Source: Candidatus Dojkabacteria bacterium (GTDB taxonomy: Bacteria > Patescibacteria > Dojkabacteria > SC72). From it: a DNA stretch of 64,000 bases. Both the position numbers and the translations under genes were made by a program. Each line of letters starts with the position of its first letter. Position 1 is the first letter of the stretch. Location: assembly GCA_023229785.1 (NCBI GenBank), contig JALNYV010000005.1, positions 1-64,000 on the forward strand, given 5' to 3'. Under the pieces are notes generated by a model. That model saw nothing but the letters and a program-made list of their open reading frames with translations, searched no databases and was not told the origin of the DNA. Positions 16,346 through 23,819 of this stretch are shown here, piece by piece.

Positions 16346-17978
16346 TTTTATATTTCTTTACTATTTCAGTCATCTTATCTCCTGCCTCTTTTTTCTGTTT
16401 TTGATATTGTTTCCGCATTTTAAACCAATTAGATAATACGTTAGGAATTATACCTTCAGCATCCTGATCAAACACTGTGCCATATCCAGACACCGCCCAT
16501 TTAGCATCTAATAGATACTCCTTCCATTCAGCTGCAGTGGCGGTAATTTCTTCACCTGTTTTTTCAATAACTAGTGTGAGTTCCGTGTCTGAATTATTTA
16601 GAAGGGCTGCTGATGCCTCTTCTTTTTCATTAAACTGTCCTCTGATTTTTTCTGGAGAAATATTGATACTCCTGATTGCTGTGGGATAGAGAGAATTAAT
16701 ATCTATTGAACCCAAATAATCATGCATACCAATTTGTGGTAGTAATACCAAAGCTCCTTCAATCCTTGAACTAAATTCAGGTGTTGTGTTATTATTAACA
16801 ACCCGTTTGATAACATGATGACAATGGTTAGTGATAGCTAATTCAGCTAATTTTAATGTTCCACCAACATGTTGGAACAATCCACAAGACATATGATACA
16901 TTTGGTTCGCTAATTCTACATAACCAAGCTTTTGCTCAAACCCGTGTAAAATTTCACTATCTCTAATGTTATATCGCACAAAAAAAGCAAAATCTTTTAC
17001 GTATAAATCATGCAAAGCACCACTATATTCTAATTTTGGTAACGTGGGGGTGCCATGCTCATCCACCAACACTTCATCAGATATTGATGATAATTTATAT
17101 GATGCTCTTTCAGCTGGTTCATATTTTTTAAATAATACCATATAGTCAGCTAACATTCTACCACTAGTGTTTAGTTTAATATATGTCTGTGCTTCCGCTA
17201 ATGGATTCTTCTTCCTTATTAATTTGCTAAAATCAGTCTCTTCATCTGAGAAATATGGCGCTTCTGCATTAGGAAAAGATAAATCACGTAACCTATGTTC
17301 TCCTAATACAATTTCTATCCTTTTGCCAATAAACGAAAAGTCAAATTGCTGACTATTCCACCCAACTAATAGATCACTATCTTTAATTTCTGTTAAGAGT
17401 GTATCCAGCAATTCTCCTTCATCCCTACACACAATAAATATAGTTTTATATTCTGTTGGAAGTGGTAGGATATCATTACAAGCTTGTTCTAATAATTCAT
17501 TAGTCCACTGTATTCCATCATCTGGTGGGATGGACAACGATATCATGGTATTTGTGTGTTCGTGAAATAATGATATTGCATTAATTTCAGCGTATGGGTT
17601 TTTTGGACCACTATAACCCAGTTCTAAAGAATAATTATTTTCAATATCCAGGTGTGTTACGTGTAGTTTGGGAGCTGGTACTTCATAATATTCACTAGAA
17701 AGCACTCTTAATTCTGCTCCTATATCAGATTCCCACACTACAATTCCTTTATCTTGATATTCATTGCGTTTCTTATAAAATTGCTTCCTATTCATCCCAC
17801 AATCAATCTTTGTGACCTTTGTATCGTAAATTGTTGTAAATTCGCCATCTTCATCATTTATATAGAAAAAATAAGGAGCATCATACTCAAGTATTATGCG
17901 ATCCCCGCTTGGATCTCTCTCCCAAACTCTTACTATGTTATCTTGTTTTGATGGCACTATTGCTGAAATATAGCTCAT
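16335..17978 (-). CDS. 43A: DNA polymerase, N-terminal half (gp43A-like): exonuclease and motif A
   Basis: The 547-residue product contains the proofreading exonuclease motifs DIE (111-113), GWNSQQFDF (206-214) and YNIRD (336-340), then polymerase motif A DINSLYP (426-432). It stops in the fingers region after KEAGDKMTEIVKKYKN. The last residues are probably altered by the insertion. Together the two halves give about 958 residues, near T4 gp43 (898). The halves must associate for activity. A TTGATT/TACAAT promoter lies upstream. Confidence 0.93.
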   Translation of the reverse strand: MSYISAIVPSKQDNIVRVWERDPSGDRIILEYDAPYFFYINDEDGEFTTIYDTKVTKIDCGMNRKQFYKKRNEYQDKGIVVWESDIGAELRVLSSEYYEVPAPKLHVTHLDIENNYSLELGYSGPKNPYAEINAISLFHEHTNTMISLSIPPDDGIQWTNELLEQACNDILPLPTEYKTIFIVCRDEGELLDTLLTEIKDSDLLVGWNSQQFDFSFIGKRIEIVLGEHRLRDLSFPNAEAPYFSDEETDFSKLIRKKNPLAEAQTYIKLNTSGRMLADYMVLFKKYEPAERASYKLSSISDEVLVDEHGTPTLPKLEYSGALHDLYVKDFAFFVRYNIRDSEILHGFEQKLGYVELANQMYHMSCGLFQHVGGTLKLAELAITNHCHHVIKRVVNNNTTPEFSSRIEGALVLLPQIGMHDYLGSIDINSLYPTAIRSINISPEKIRGQFNEKEEASAALLNNSDTELTLVIEKTGEEITATAAEWKEYLLDAKWAVSGYGTVFDQDAEGIIPNVLSNWFKMRKQYQKQKKEAGDKMTEIVKKYKNAS

Positions 17979-18007
17979 TGTTTAATTCCCAATTTAAATA
18001 ATATGCA

Positions 18008-18037
18008 ATTGTACATTAGCTATAGCAATGTAATCAA
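18008..18037 (-). promoter_or_regulatory. Predicted promoter for split DNA polymerase
   Basis: On the - strand TTGATT (18032-18037), an 18-bp spacer and TACAAT (18008-18013) lie about 30 bp before the gp43A ATG. Both boxes differ from consensus, so it should be weaker than the clamp promoter. Confidence 0.45.
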
Positions 18038-18056
18038 CTAGTTTTTGGTTAATTGT

Positions 18057-18064
18057 GATAAATA
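18057..18064 (+). promoter_or_regulatory. T4-type late promoter
   Basis: GATAAATA lies 27 bp before the ATG of the fibre-like gene at 18092, which also has an AGAGGAAG ribosome-binding site. Confidence 0.5.
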
Positions 18065-18091
18065 ATAATATAATGTTAAGAGGAAGAAATT

Positions 18092-18841
18092 ATGATTTTC
18101 TATGGAGTTGAACTAGCAGCTGGTACAGTGGCACAAAATATGGTGTTGGAGGGATTTACCAACGTAACCATTCCAGGTATTGTTACACCTCAAGCTGGTC
18201 GCCTAATTTTTAATTCAGACTCAAAGCTTGTTGAGTTTTATGATGGCACACAGTGGTCATCAGTGGGTGGATATTCTTTACCGATAGCTAGTGATACAGT
18301 ATTGGGTGGAATTAAGGTGGGCAGTGGATTAGCAATCGATGGCAACACAGGTGTGTTGAGTGTTCCTGCCCTGACTGGCTCCACATTAGGGAAAACCTGG
18401 TTTCCGCGTGGTGTAGGCAATGCTAACATTGGGTTATCATCAGTGATTTTATCTGGTGTGATAACTGGTTTTACGCTCAATGGTGCTGTCACAACAGTGT
18501 TGCTAACTCCTCCCCCTGGTGTTACACACTGTATAGTGCATAGCAACATGCATGTAGTTATAGACGCCACTCCATATGCAAGGCATCAAGATATCACCGG
18601 ACATTTTTTCTTTCGAAAAAATGCAAGCGAGAGTTGGGTAGAGGGGTTTGGCGTGGACACAAATACTGATATTGTTATCGATAAAGCATATACCAACAAT
18701 ACTAATATTATAGGATTTGATACCACCACTAATTCATTTCAATATCAAGTCGCTATGATTCCAGCATCTTTTGCAGGTCCCTATAACCCCATATCCTGTA
18801 CCATGCAATTTGCTATGCTCCTGGAAGGTTGGTATGGTTAA
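18092..18841 (+). CDS. Fibre-like virion protein
   Basis: The 249-residue protein is rich in Gly, Thr, Val and Asn. It contains AGRLIFNSDSKLVEFYDGTQW, a motif common in phage fibre and appendage proteins, and GGIKVGSGLAIDGNTGVLSV, the repeat style of tail-fibre shafts. The C-terminal 140 residues look like a beta-rich globular head. It is a lone + strand gene under a late promoter, ended by a strong hairpin, between the - strand replication and lysis-type genes. Likely a virion surface component; the exact structure is unknown. Confidence 0.65.
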   Translation: MIFYGVELAAGTVAQNMVLEGFTNVTIPGIVTPQAGRLIFNSDSKLVEFYDGTQWSSVGGYSLPIASDTVLGGIKVGSGLAIDGNTGVLSVPALTGSTLGKTWFPRGVGNANIGLSSVILSGVITGFTLNGAVTTVLLTPPPGVTHCIVHSNMHVVIDATPYARHQDITGHFFFRKNASESWVEGFGVDTNTDIVIDKAYTNNTNIIGFDTTTNSFQYQVAMIPASFAGPYNPISCTMQFAMLLEGWYG

Positions 18842-18876
18842 TATACATTTGTATTATTAGGCAATTCCACAAAAAC

Positions 18877-18918
18877 ATAGTGTTCCAATATTATGATATA
18901 TCATTATTGGAACACTAT
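18877..18918. terminator. Bidirectional terminator hairpin
   Basis: A perfect 14-bp stem (18877-18890 with 18905-18918, 14-nt loop that is itself partly palindromic) lies between convergent genes ending at 18841 and 18931. A-rich sequence precedes the left arm, so RNA read leftward ends in a short U-rich run. Confidence 0.7.
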
Positions 18919-18930
18919 TATCGTTTGTTG

Positions 18931-19254
18931 TTATTCAGAATCTTCCAAAGGATCTGATGCAATTAATCTCCCACCAACCAGTGCTTCATATAAAAATTCA
19001 AAATGAGAATTTTCTTCTTGAATATCAGCATAATTGTGTTTGAAAAGTACCTTAGCTAGTTTCCTAATATATTTCTTATCTACACCATATTCTCCTGCAG
19101 CTTCATCTATAGTGTCCTTTATAGCTTCCCGCTGATCATCAACAATCTGCATATAGTGTGTAATTGTGACTAGTATCTGCTTAAATTTCTTAAGCTCTTC
19201 TGGGCTTGATATTGTATTGCTGTTTTCTTGTTTTTTTTTCTTTTGGTATGCCAT
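18931..19254 (-). CDS. dsbA: Double-stranded DNA-binding protein (T4 DsbA-like)
   Basis: The 107-residue protein aligns by eye with T4 DsbA (89 residues): IKDTIDEAAGEYGVDKKYIRKL resembles the T4 IKD...ELGVDGKMFNRL segment, followed by a conserved acidic FEFLYEAL end. The N-terminus is extended and basic (MAYQKKKKQ). T4 DsbA binds double-stranded DNA and stimulates late transcription. This fits a phage with clear T4-type late promoters. It has its own TTGACT-N17-TATTAT promoter. Confidence 0.75.
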   Translation of the reverse strand: MAYQKKKKQENSNTISSPEELKKFKQILVTITHYMQIVDDQREAIKDTIDEAAGEYGVDKKYIRKLAKVLFKHNYADIQEENSHFEFLYEALVGGRLIASDPLEDSE

Positions 19255-19291
19255 ATTAAGTTCTCCATTTGTGTTTCAATTTTAAAATTAT

Positions 19292-19320
19292 ATAATACAC
19301 AAACACTACCCAATAGTCAA
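19292..19320 (-). promoter_or_regulatory. Early promoter for dsbA-like gene
   Basis: On the - strand TTGACT (19315-19320), 17 bp and TATTAT (19292-19297), 38 bp before the ATG at 19254. Confidence 0.6.
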
Positions 19321-19328
19321 CATCTTTT

Positions 19329-19796
19329 CTACTTCAAAACCACAATTTCAACCAAACCAACACCATCTTTTTCCAATCCAATTGCTCTTGCTGCAGCTAA
19401 CGAGAGATCAATTAGTCTGTGGTGTTTGTAGGGTCCACGATCGTTGACTATCAAAATAACATATGTACCAGTTTTAATATTAGTTACTTTCACTGTAGAT
19501 GGTAAAGGAAGAGTTCTGTGAGCAGCTGTCAACTTTAGTGGATCAAAATGATCTCCTGTAGCTGTTGTGCACCCTGATTCATAGCTATAATAAGAAGCTA
19601 TTCCTGTTGCTTTATACCCTTTTGATTTTATAGATCCTTTTCTGTGATGATGCCCTATCATCTGTCCAGCCTGAGAACCACACCCGTTGTGGTGAGACTT
19701 AACTCTAGCTTGAGCCATATTACAACCAAACATCAACACTACTAGCATTATTACAGCAGTGAATAGGTTAGAATGATTTTGTTTTATCATACTCAT
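19329..19796 (-). CDS. RlpA-like double-psi beta-barrel protein with signal peptide
   Basis: I start the protein (155 residues) at the ATG at 19796, behind AGGGAG; this exposes a hydrophobic signal peptide (LFTAVIMLVVLMFGCNMAQA). The mature part is an RlpA-type domain: GIASYYS, the catalytic-type TAAHRTLP histidine, VNDRGPY aspartate and RLIDLSLAAA. RlpA proteins bind or cleave denuded peptidoglycan strands at the septum. In a phage this suggests an exported cell-wall factor for lysis or cell-division interference. A longer frame reaches 19886, coupled to a tiny leader ORF, and would bury the signal. Confidence 0.8.
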   Translation of the reverse strand: MSMIKQNHSNLFTAVIMLVVLMFGCNMAQARVKSHHNGCGSQAGQMIGHHHRKGSIKSKGYKATGIASYYSYESGCTTATGDHFDPLKLTAAHRTLPLPSTVKVTNIKTGTYVILIVNDRGPYKHHRLIDLSLAAARAIGLEKDGVGLVEIVVLK

Positions 19797-19944
19797 TTCT
19801 CCCTTGTTCATTCTTTGAACGTTACTTTTTGAATTGTTATCAAACATATCAAAGGTTTGATATGTGTACATGTTAATTATCATCACCCACAGATAACTAG
19901 TGGGTTCACTATTTCTCCTATTTAAATATTGTCATTTATACTAT

Positions 19945-19973
19945 ATTATATACTGTTTTGATATGGATATCAA
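19945..19973 (-). promoter_or_regulatory. Early promoter and structured leader for rlpA-like gene
   Basis: On the - strand TTGATA (19968-19973), 17 bp, TATAAT (19945-19950). The leader to the ATG is about 150 nt long. It holds an AGGAG followed by an 8-codon GTG-to-TGA ORF whose end sits in a small hairpin (19885-19890 with 19900-19905), and a 10-bp inverted repeat (19844-19853 with 19856-19865). This is a possible translation-control leader. Confidence 0.6.
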
Positions 19974-19987
19974 CAGCTGCTTACTAT

Positions 19988-20611
19988 TTATTGTGATTCA
20001 TCCGAAAACCAATTGGTGTAGTTACCTGGGAATAATCTTGGATCATATATAAATGGTGATTTTGCAGCAATTTGAATTCTAGCTTGTATGGCGTCTCCGA
20101 CATATACTGTGGATGTGGCATTTAAAAAATGTGGATCACTGGGGAATATTACCAACGTTCCTCTATTAGGATTAAACGAAAAATTGTGTTGTGGAAATTC
20201 AAGCTTCCCTCCATATATTTCAAATTCAGTATCAAATTGTACATTATCTTGATAGTCACACAAAAATAATATTGCTGTGAGATCTCTTTGTTTAGTTCTT
20301 AACCATTTACCTCGCAAAAAGCTACTATTTTCAGCTGCGACTTCTCCTTTGCTTCCTTGTGGGATCATCTCAAATATAATTCGTTCTGTTCCATTGTACG
20401 ATAGTTGGTAATGACTCTGAAGGTCTGGTATTAGTACCATCAACTTTTCATATATAATAGATTCCAAATATTCATTAGTTTTAATGGTTTTTATATCTTT
20501 TCCATCCTTGTCTCTGTCAGGAACTGTAAAATCTAATGTATCTACAATATCCTCACAGAGTAATGGACTAATAAAATTTCTAACTACAAAAAAAGGGGAT
20601 TTTTGGTTCAT
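19988..20611 (-). CDS. 2OG-Fe(II) oxygenase-like protein
   Basis: The 207-residue protein has the double-stranded beta-helix pattern of prolyl-4-hydroxylase-like enzymes: LTAILFLCDY, GGKLEFP, GTLVIFPSDPHFLN and GDAIQARIQI, in the usual order. The distal His and the 2-oxoglutarate-binding Arg have plausible counterparts. The usual HxD metal pair before LTAILFL is not evident; the region reads WLRTKQRD. T4-like marine phages often encode such proteins. It may be inactive or use altered ligands. I start at the ATG at 20611; an in-frame GTG lies at 20617. An AGGAG site is 10 nt upstream. Confidence 0.5.
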   Translation of the reverse strand: MNQKSPFFVVRNFISPLLCEDIVDTLDFTVPDRDKDGKDIKTIKTNEYLESIIYEKLMVLIPDLQSHYQLSYNGTERIIFEMIPQGSKGEVAAENSSFLRGKWLRTKQRDLTAILFLCDYQDNVQFDTEFEIYGGKLEFPQHNFSFNPNRGTLVIFPSDPHFLNATSTVYVGDAIQARIQIAAKSPFIYDPRLFPGNYTNWFSDESQ

Positions 20612-20624
20612 ATACACTTAACTC

Positions 20625-21209
20625 CTAATTAACTTGGATTAAATAATTTACTATTTCTAATAAAGTAACATTATGTTTTGCAAGCACCAGCATAGCATCT
20701 GTTACTTCCAATGTTCTATCCTTGTTTGTTTGAACGTCCCTTTGAACTACCTCAGCCCTTTCTGGAGCACCATCTTTATTAACATCTATTAAGAAATTTC
20801 CAGCTTTTAATATGTTTTGACCAATCAATACAGGGGAATCCATATCAGATCTATCATTTAAATTGAAAGAAACATCTTTGAATGGTGTACCATTAATTTC
20901 TATTTCAAATTTAACTATTGGTCTTATTGTCCCACCATCCTTTCCATCAGCTGATACCACAGACTGGCTCCCATCCAATTCCATAGTAATAAGATTGTCA
21001 GATAACTCTGGACAGATAAAGGAGACGCTACTGTTTTGTTGGTTTACTTTGATGTGTTGTGCGTTTAGGCTAGAGTTTGTAGCTCCAGTATCAATTTTCG
21101 ATTCAATCTTCCGGTTTCCTAGAGTAACGAAAGTAACCTCTACTGAATTCCCTATAACATTATCACCTTCGTTGTTATCATCCATAGCTTCTGTATTCGA
21201 CAAGTTCAT
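20625..21209 (-). CDS. Retropepsin-like aspartic protease domain protein (PF05618-like)
   Basis: The 194-residue protein contains KIDTGATNSSLNA, the single-chain active-site DTGA of retropepsin-like proteases, preceded by VTLGNRKIESK. SPVLIGQNILKAGNFLIDV follows, matching the LIGR-x-FL-x-G-xF-VDV end of the so-called ATP-dependent zinc protease family. Members are common in T4-like phages, where substrate and role are unclear. The last 50 residues form an extra helical tail. It lies 13 bp upstream of the oxygenase-like gene and has a late-type box upstream. Confidence 0.75.
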   Translation of the reverse strand: MNLSNTEAMDDNNEGDNVIGNSVEVTFVTLGNRKIESKIDTGATNSSLNAQHIKVNQQNSSVSFICPELSDNLITMELDGSQSVVSADGKDGGTIRPIVKFEIEINGTPFKDVSFNLNDRSDMDSPVLIGQNILKAGNFLIDVNKDGAPERAEVVQRDVQTNKDRTLEVTDAMLVLAKHNVTLLEIVNYLIQVN

Positions 21210-21241
21210 TATATTATAGTCCTGTTGTTTATATTATGTTA

Positions 21242-21249
21242 TATTTATG
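21242..21249 (-). promoter_or_regulatory. T4-type late promoter
   Basis: CATAAATA on the - strand, 33 bp before the ATG at 21209; one base from the T4 late consensus. Confidence 0.45.
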
Positions 21250-21265
21250 TTGTTAATATTATACA

Positions 21266-21727
21266 TTATTGTTCTCTCGCTGCTTCGCCATATCTAAGCC
21301 ATTTTTTCATTAATATTGTGTTATTAGCAAAGTATTTTTTTACAAATCGTTCATAAACATCTGGGCAATTAATAAATTCTAAATTTTTAAGAGCTGCTAA
21401 TAATACTTTCTGAGTTGGATTTCTGATACAATTAATAATATAACCATTTTGGTTTACAGCTTCTAGTTGAACAGATTCAAATGGATTTTTAATAAAACCA
21501 ATATTATAACCATTTTGTTTAACAGCAGCTAATTGAACTGATTCAAATGGATTTTTGATATATTTAATTCTATACCCGAATTTCTGAACAGCTGCTAGTT
21601 GAACATCTTCTGATGGATTATCAATTTTCTCTATATTAAAGCCATCACGTCTTACTAGAGCAAGTTGTTGTTTTTCTGATTTAGTATCCCAATTTACTGG
21701 CTGTTTAGCTATTTCAAATAATTTCAT
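21266..21727 (-). CDS. DUF4116-like repeat protein, paralogue 3
   Basis: The 153-residue paralogue has leader MKLFEIAKQ, linker WDTKSEKQQ, and four units: NPSEDVQLAAV, NPFESVQLAAV, NPFESVQLEAV and NPTQKVLLAAL. The second and third units are almost identical (KQNGYNIGFIKNPFESVQL-type), a sign of recent internal duplication. The tail is FANNTILMKKWLRYGEAAR. Its ATG overlaps the stop of paralogue 4 (ATGA). It is the last gene of a five-gene late operon starting at 23445. Confidence 0.8.
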   Translation of the reverse strand: MKLFEIAKQPVNWDTKSEKQQLALVRRDGFNIEKIDNPSEDVQLAAVQKFGYRIKYIKNPFESVQLAAVKQNGYNIGFIKNPFESVQLEAVNQNGYIINCIRNPTQKVLLAALKNLEFINCPDVYERFVKKYFANNTILMKKWLRYGEAAREQ

Positions 21728-22122
21728 GATTGTTCTCTCTTTGCTTCGCCATATCTAAGCCATTTTTTCATTAATATTGTGTTATTAGCAAATTGCTTTT
21801 TTACGAATAGTTCATAATGGTCTTGGTTGTTGATAAATCTTAAATCTTTGAGAGCTGTTAGCAACGCAGTCTGCGTTGGATTTTTGATGTATTGAATCAC
21901 ATACCCATGATTATTAACAGCAGCTAGTTGAACAGCTTCTAATGGGTTTTTGATACATATTATTGCATACGGGCGTTGTTTTACAGCTGCTAGTTGAACA
22001 GCTTCTGATGGATTAGATATTTTATAGATATTCCTTCCGCTTCTCCTTACTAGAGCAAGTTGTTGTTTTTCTGATTTAGTATCCCAATTTACTGACTGTT
22101 TTACTACTTCACACAATTTCAT
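21724..22122 (-). CDS. DUF4116-like repeat protein, paralogue 4
   Basis: About 132 residues with leader MKLCEVVKQ, linker WDTKSEKQQ, units NPSEAVQLAAV, NPLEAVQLAAV and NPTQTALLTAL, and tail FANNTILMKKWLRYGEAKR. Two adjacent ATG codons exist at 22125 and 22122; I use the second because every paralogue starts MKL. It overlaps the nuclease gene upstream and paralogue 3 downstream. The linker is nearly identical to paralogue 3, so the two are recent tandem duplicates. Confidence 0.8.
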   Translation of the reverse strand: MKLCEVVKQSVNWDTKSEKQQLALVRRSGRNIYKISNPSEAVQLAAVKQRPYAIICIKNPLEAVQLAAVNNHGYVIQYIKNPTQTALLTALKDLRFINNQDHYELFVKKQFANNTILMKKWLRYGEAKREQS

Positions 22123-22784
22123 CATGATACCTTATTCTTTTTGTAATATTCTGAAATCTTTTTCAAGAGATCCTCAATATAATCATCAACCTTCCCCTTA
22201 AACACTAAAGGCACTCCCCTCTCTACACTCATTATTATAACAATATCCTCGATGATGATATCATACATCTCACCAACCATCAGAGAGTATGCTGTGGTTT
22301 GAAGAAAATAGTTTTGAATCATTTGTTCAGTTTTAGAACCAGTTGAAGTTTTATAATCAATGGTAGCTATTCTTCTTTTATAATCAGATATTAAATCAAC
22401 TCTTCCTGCTATTTTCATCGTATCACTATAAAGAGCAGCTTCTTGCAATAAGATATTATCAATTGGTCTAATATAATTTCTAAGTGATTTAAATTCGTTT
22501 ATGTGATCAATTTGCTGACCTCTTGTTGGGTTAGGATCATTATTTACAAATCGTTCAAGCATTAGATGAACAGCGGTTCCTCTATCAGAAGCTCTCTTCA
22601 TTTCTTTATCAGCTTTGATAGGCCCAAGAGAATCTCTCCAACTAGTTAACCAAGGTTTTTCACCAGAACCCAATATGGTAGTGATTGATGGATATTTACC
22701 ACCAGGAGTATTATAAAATCTGCCCTTAGGACCATCAACAGATTTTAACTGAATTGGTGTGATTGTATCTAGATGAGTAAACAT
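22122..22784 (-). CDS. RecB/Cas4-like PD-(D/E)XK exonuclease
   Basis: The 220-residue protein shows the RecB-family nuclease layout: GTAVHLMLERF (His73), then Glu115, GRVDL (Asp130) and TIDYKTS (Asp143, Lys145), followed by a Q-containing helix (QNYFLQTTAYSLM). YPSITTILG at the N-terminus is typical of phage members of this group. It is likely a single-strand-directed exonuclease in recombination or DNA degradation. It is oddly placed inside an operon of repeat proteins under a late promoter. Confidence 0.8.
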   Translation of the reverse strand: MFTHLDTITPIQLKSVDGPKGRFYNTPGGKYPSITTILGSGEKPWLTSWRDSLGPIKADKEMKRASDRGTAVHLMLERFVNNDPNPTRGQQIDHINEFKSLRNYIRPIDNILLQEAALYSDTMKIAGRVDLISDYKRRIATIDYKTSTGSKTEQMIQNYFLQTTAYSLMVGEMYDIIIEDIVIIMSVERGVPLVFKGKVDDYIEDLLKKISEYYKKNKVS

Positions 22785-23113
22785 TATGATTCTCTCATAG
22801 CTTCACCATACCTAAGCCATTTTTTCATTAATAGTGTATTATCGGCAAAGTGTCTTCTAATAAGTCTTTCGTATCTATCCTTTTCATTAATGAACCTTTG
22901 AGATTTTAAAGCCACTATTAAAGCTTTCTGAGTTGGATTCTGTAAAACGTCTATAACGAGTGGGTTCCCCAACACAGCTGCTAATTGAACTCTCTCTGTT
23001 GGATTTTGCATATTATCAATTTTCCATGGATATCTACTAACTTTTGCAACTAGATTATCCTCAAACGAATTGCTAATATCTTCATCCAACCTTATTATCT
23101 TTGTTAATTTCAT
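22784..23113 (-). CDS. DUF4116-like repeat protein, paralogue 5 (short)
   Basis: The 109-residue copy has a divergent N-terminus (MKLTKIIRLDEDIS) without the DWNTKSEKEQ linker and only two units, NPTERVQLAAV and NPTQKALIVAL. The constant tail is kept: FADNTLLMKKWLRYGEAMR. The preservation of the tail while the rest shrinks suggests that the tail is the functional core. Start and stop codons overlap those of its neighbours by 1 nt. Confidence 0.75.
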   Translation of the reverse strand: MKLTKIIRLDEDISNSFEDNLVAKVSRYPWKIDNMQNPTERVQLAAVLGNPLVIDVLQNPTQKALIVALKSQRFINEKDRYERLIRRHFADNTLLMKKWLRYGEAMRES

Positions 23114-23445
23114 TATCTTATTGGGGTTGTAGTTGCAGAGGCGCCTGGGGTTCCGGAACCTATTCCACCTGGAGTTGTTGTTCCAGTGACAGGTTGTTGA
23201 CCTTGTGGAGCATTCATCTGTTGTTGAGGTTGCTGTTGTTTTCCAGCTCTAGCATCATCATCTTGTTTCTTCTTTAAGAGTGGTCCCAACCTACGCTGCA
23301 ATTGTTGCTTTTGTGTTAGTAGAGGTTGAGTGCGTTGATTAATTTGTGTATCAACCTGAGCCAATGCTGTTTGAATTTGCGTGATCTGCTGATCTGTAGC
23401 AATGTCCTCTTCTAATATGTTATAAAAGTCTTTAAATGACAACAT
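23113..23445 (-). CDS. Q-rich hypothetical protein with leader-like N-terminus
   Basis: I start this 110-residue protein at the ATG at 23445, 26 bp after a late promoter; the longer in-frame start at 23487 would begin inside endonuclease debris. The N-terminus MLSFKDFYNILEEDI resembles T4 capsid-targeting leaders and contains ILE, a possible prohead-protease site. A coiled coil (residues 20-55) and a low-complexity Q/P/G/T-rich tail follow. It heads the late operon of repeat proteins. Function is unknown; a head-internal role is possible. Confidence 0.6.
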   Translation of the reverse strand: MLSFKDFYNILEEDIATDQQITQIQTALAQVDTQINQRTQPLLTQKQQLQRRLGPLLKKKQDDDARAGKQQQPQQQMNAPQGQQPVTGTTTPGGIGSGTPGASATTTPIR

Positions 23446-23752
23446 TTGTAGTATCCTTATCTTTTTCCAAGTATTTATAACTTTCATCCCAATCGTGTTC
23501 CCACATAGTTATGAGGTTGTATCATAGGGCTCTGATAGTTGCTTCTCTTGCTGTTGTAGCTTGATATAGTTCACCAGCAGTTTTATTAAGTTAGTTTTTG
23601 TCGTTTGGTAATTGCACATACAAGGCGCCTGTTTTTTGAATGCATGTGTTTGGTGGGGTCTGTTTAAATTTCCCATGAATTGGGCATATGATAGTTATTT
23701 TAGTGTGCACTTATTTAGCTTTTTCTATAAATTTCTCTGTTTTAACACTCAC
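23434..23752 (-). pseudogene. Decayed homing endonuclease (zinc ribbon plus Vsr-like domain)
   Basis: Reading one - strand frame from the GTG at 23752 gives TEKFIEKAK, then a stop, VHTKITIICPIHGKFKQTP, a second stop, then KTAGELYQATTAREATIRAL, a third stop and YNLITMWEHDWDESY. These are the first zinc-ribbon module and the C-terminal end of the local homing endonucleases, with the middle deleted and three in-frame stops. It fills the otherwise gene-free 23446-23820 interval. The intact promoter and hairpin upstream are still present. Confidence 0.8.
23472..23479 (-). promoter_or_regulatory. T4-type late promoter (exact consensus)
   Basis: TATAAATA on the - strand, 26 bp before the ATG at 23445. 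It lies inside the endonuclease pseudogene's last codons and would drive the five-gene operon down to 21266. Confidence 0.65.
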
Positions 23753-23758
23753 AAAAAA

Positions 23759-23816
23759 AATCCCTATTAAAAATAACATCAATAGGGATTATATCATACT
23801 ATAATAAGCAAGTCAA
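23759..23816 (-). promoter_or_regulatory. Promoter embedded in hairpin, upstream of endonuclease pseudogene
   Basis: On the - strand TTGACT (23811-23816), 17 bp, TATAAT (23788-23793). The -10 box overlaps the first arm of a 10-bp hairpin (23781-23790 with 23759-23768); the second arm is followed by eight T and contains AGGGA before the GTG. It could also terminate the gene ending at 23820. Confidence 0.65.
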
Positions 23817-23819
23817 CAG

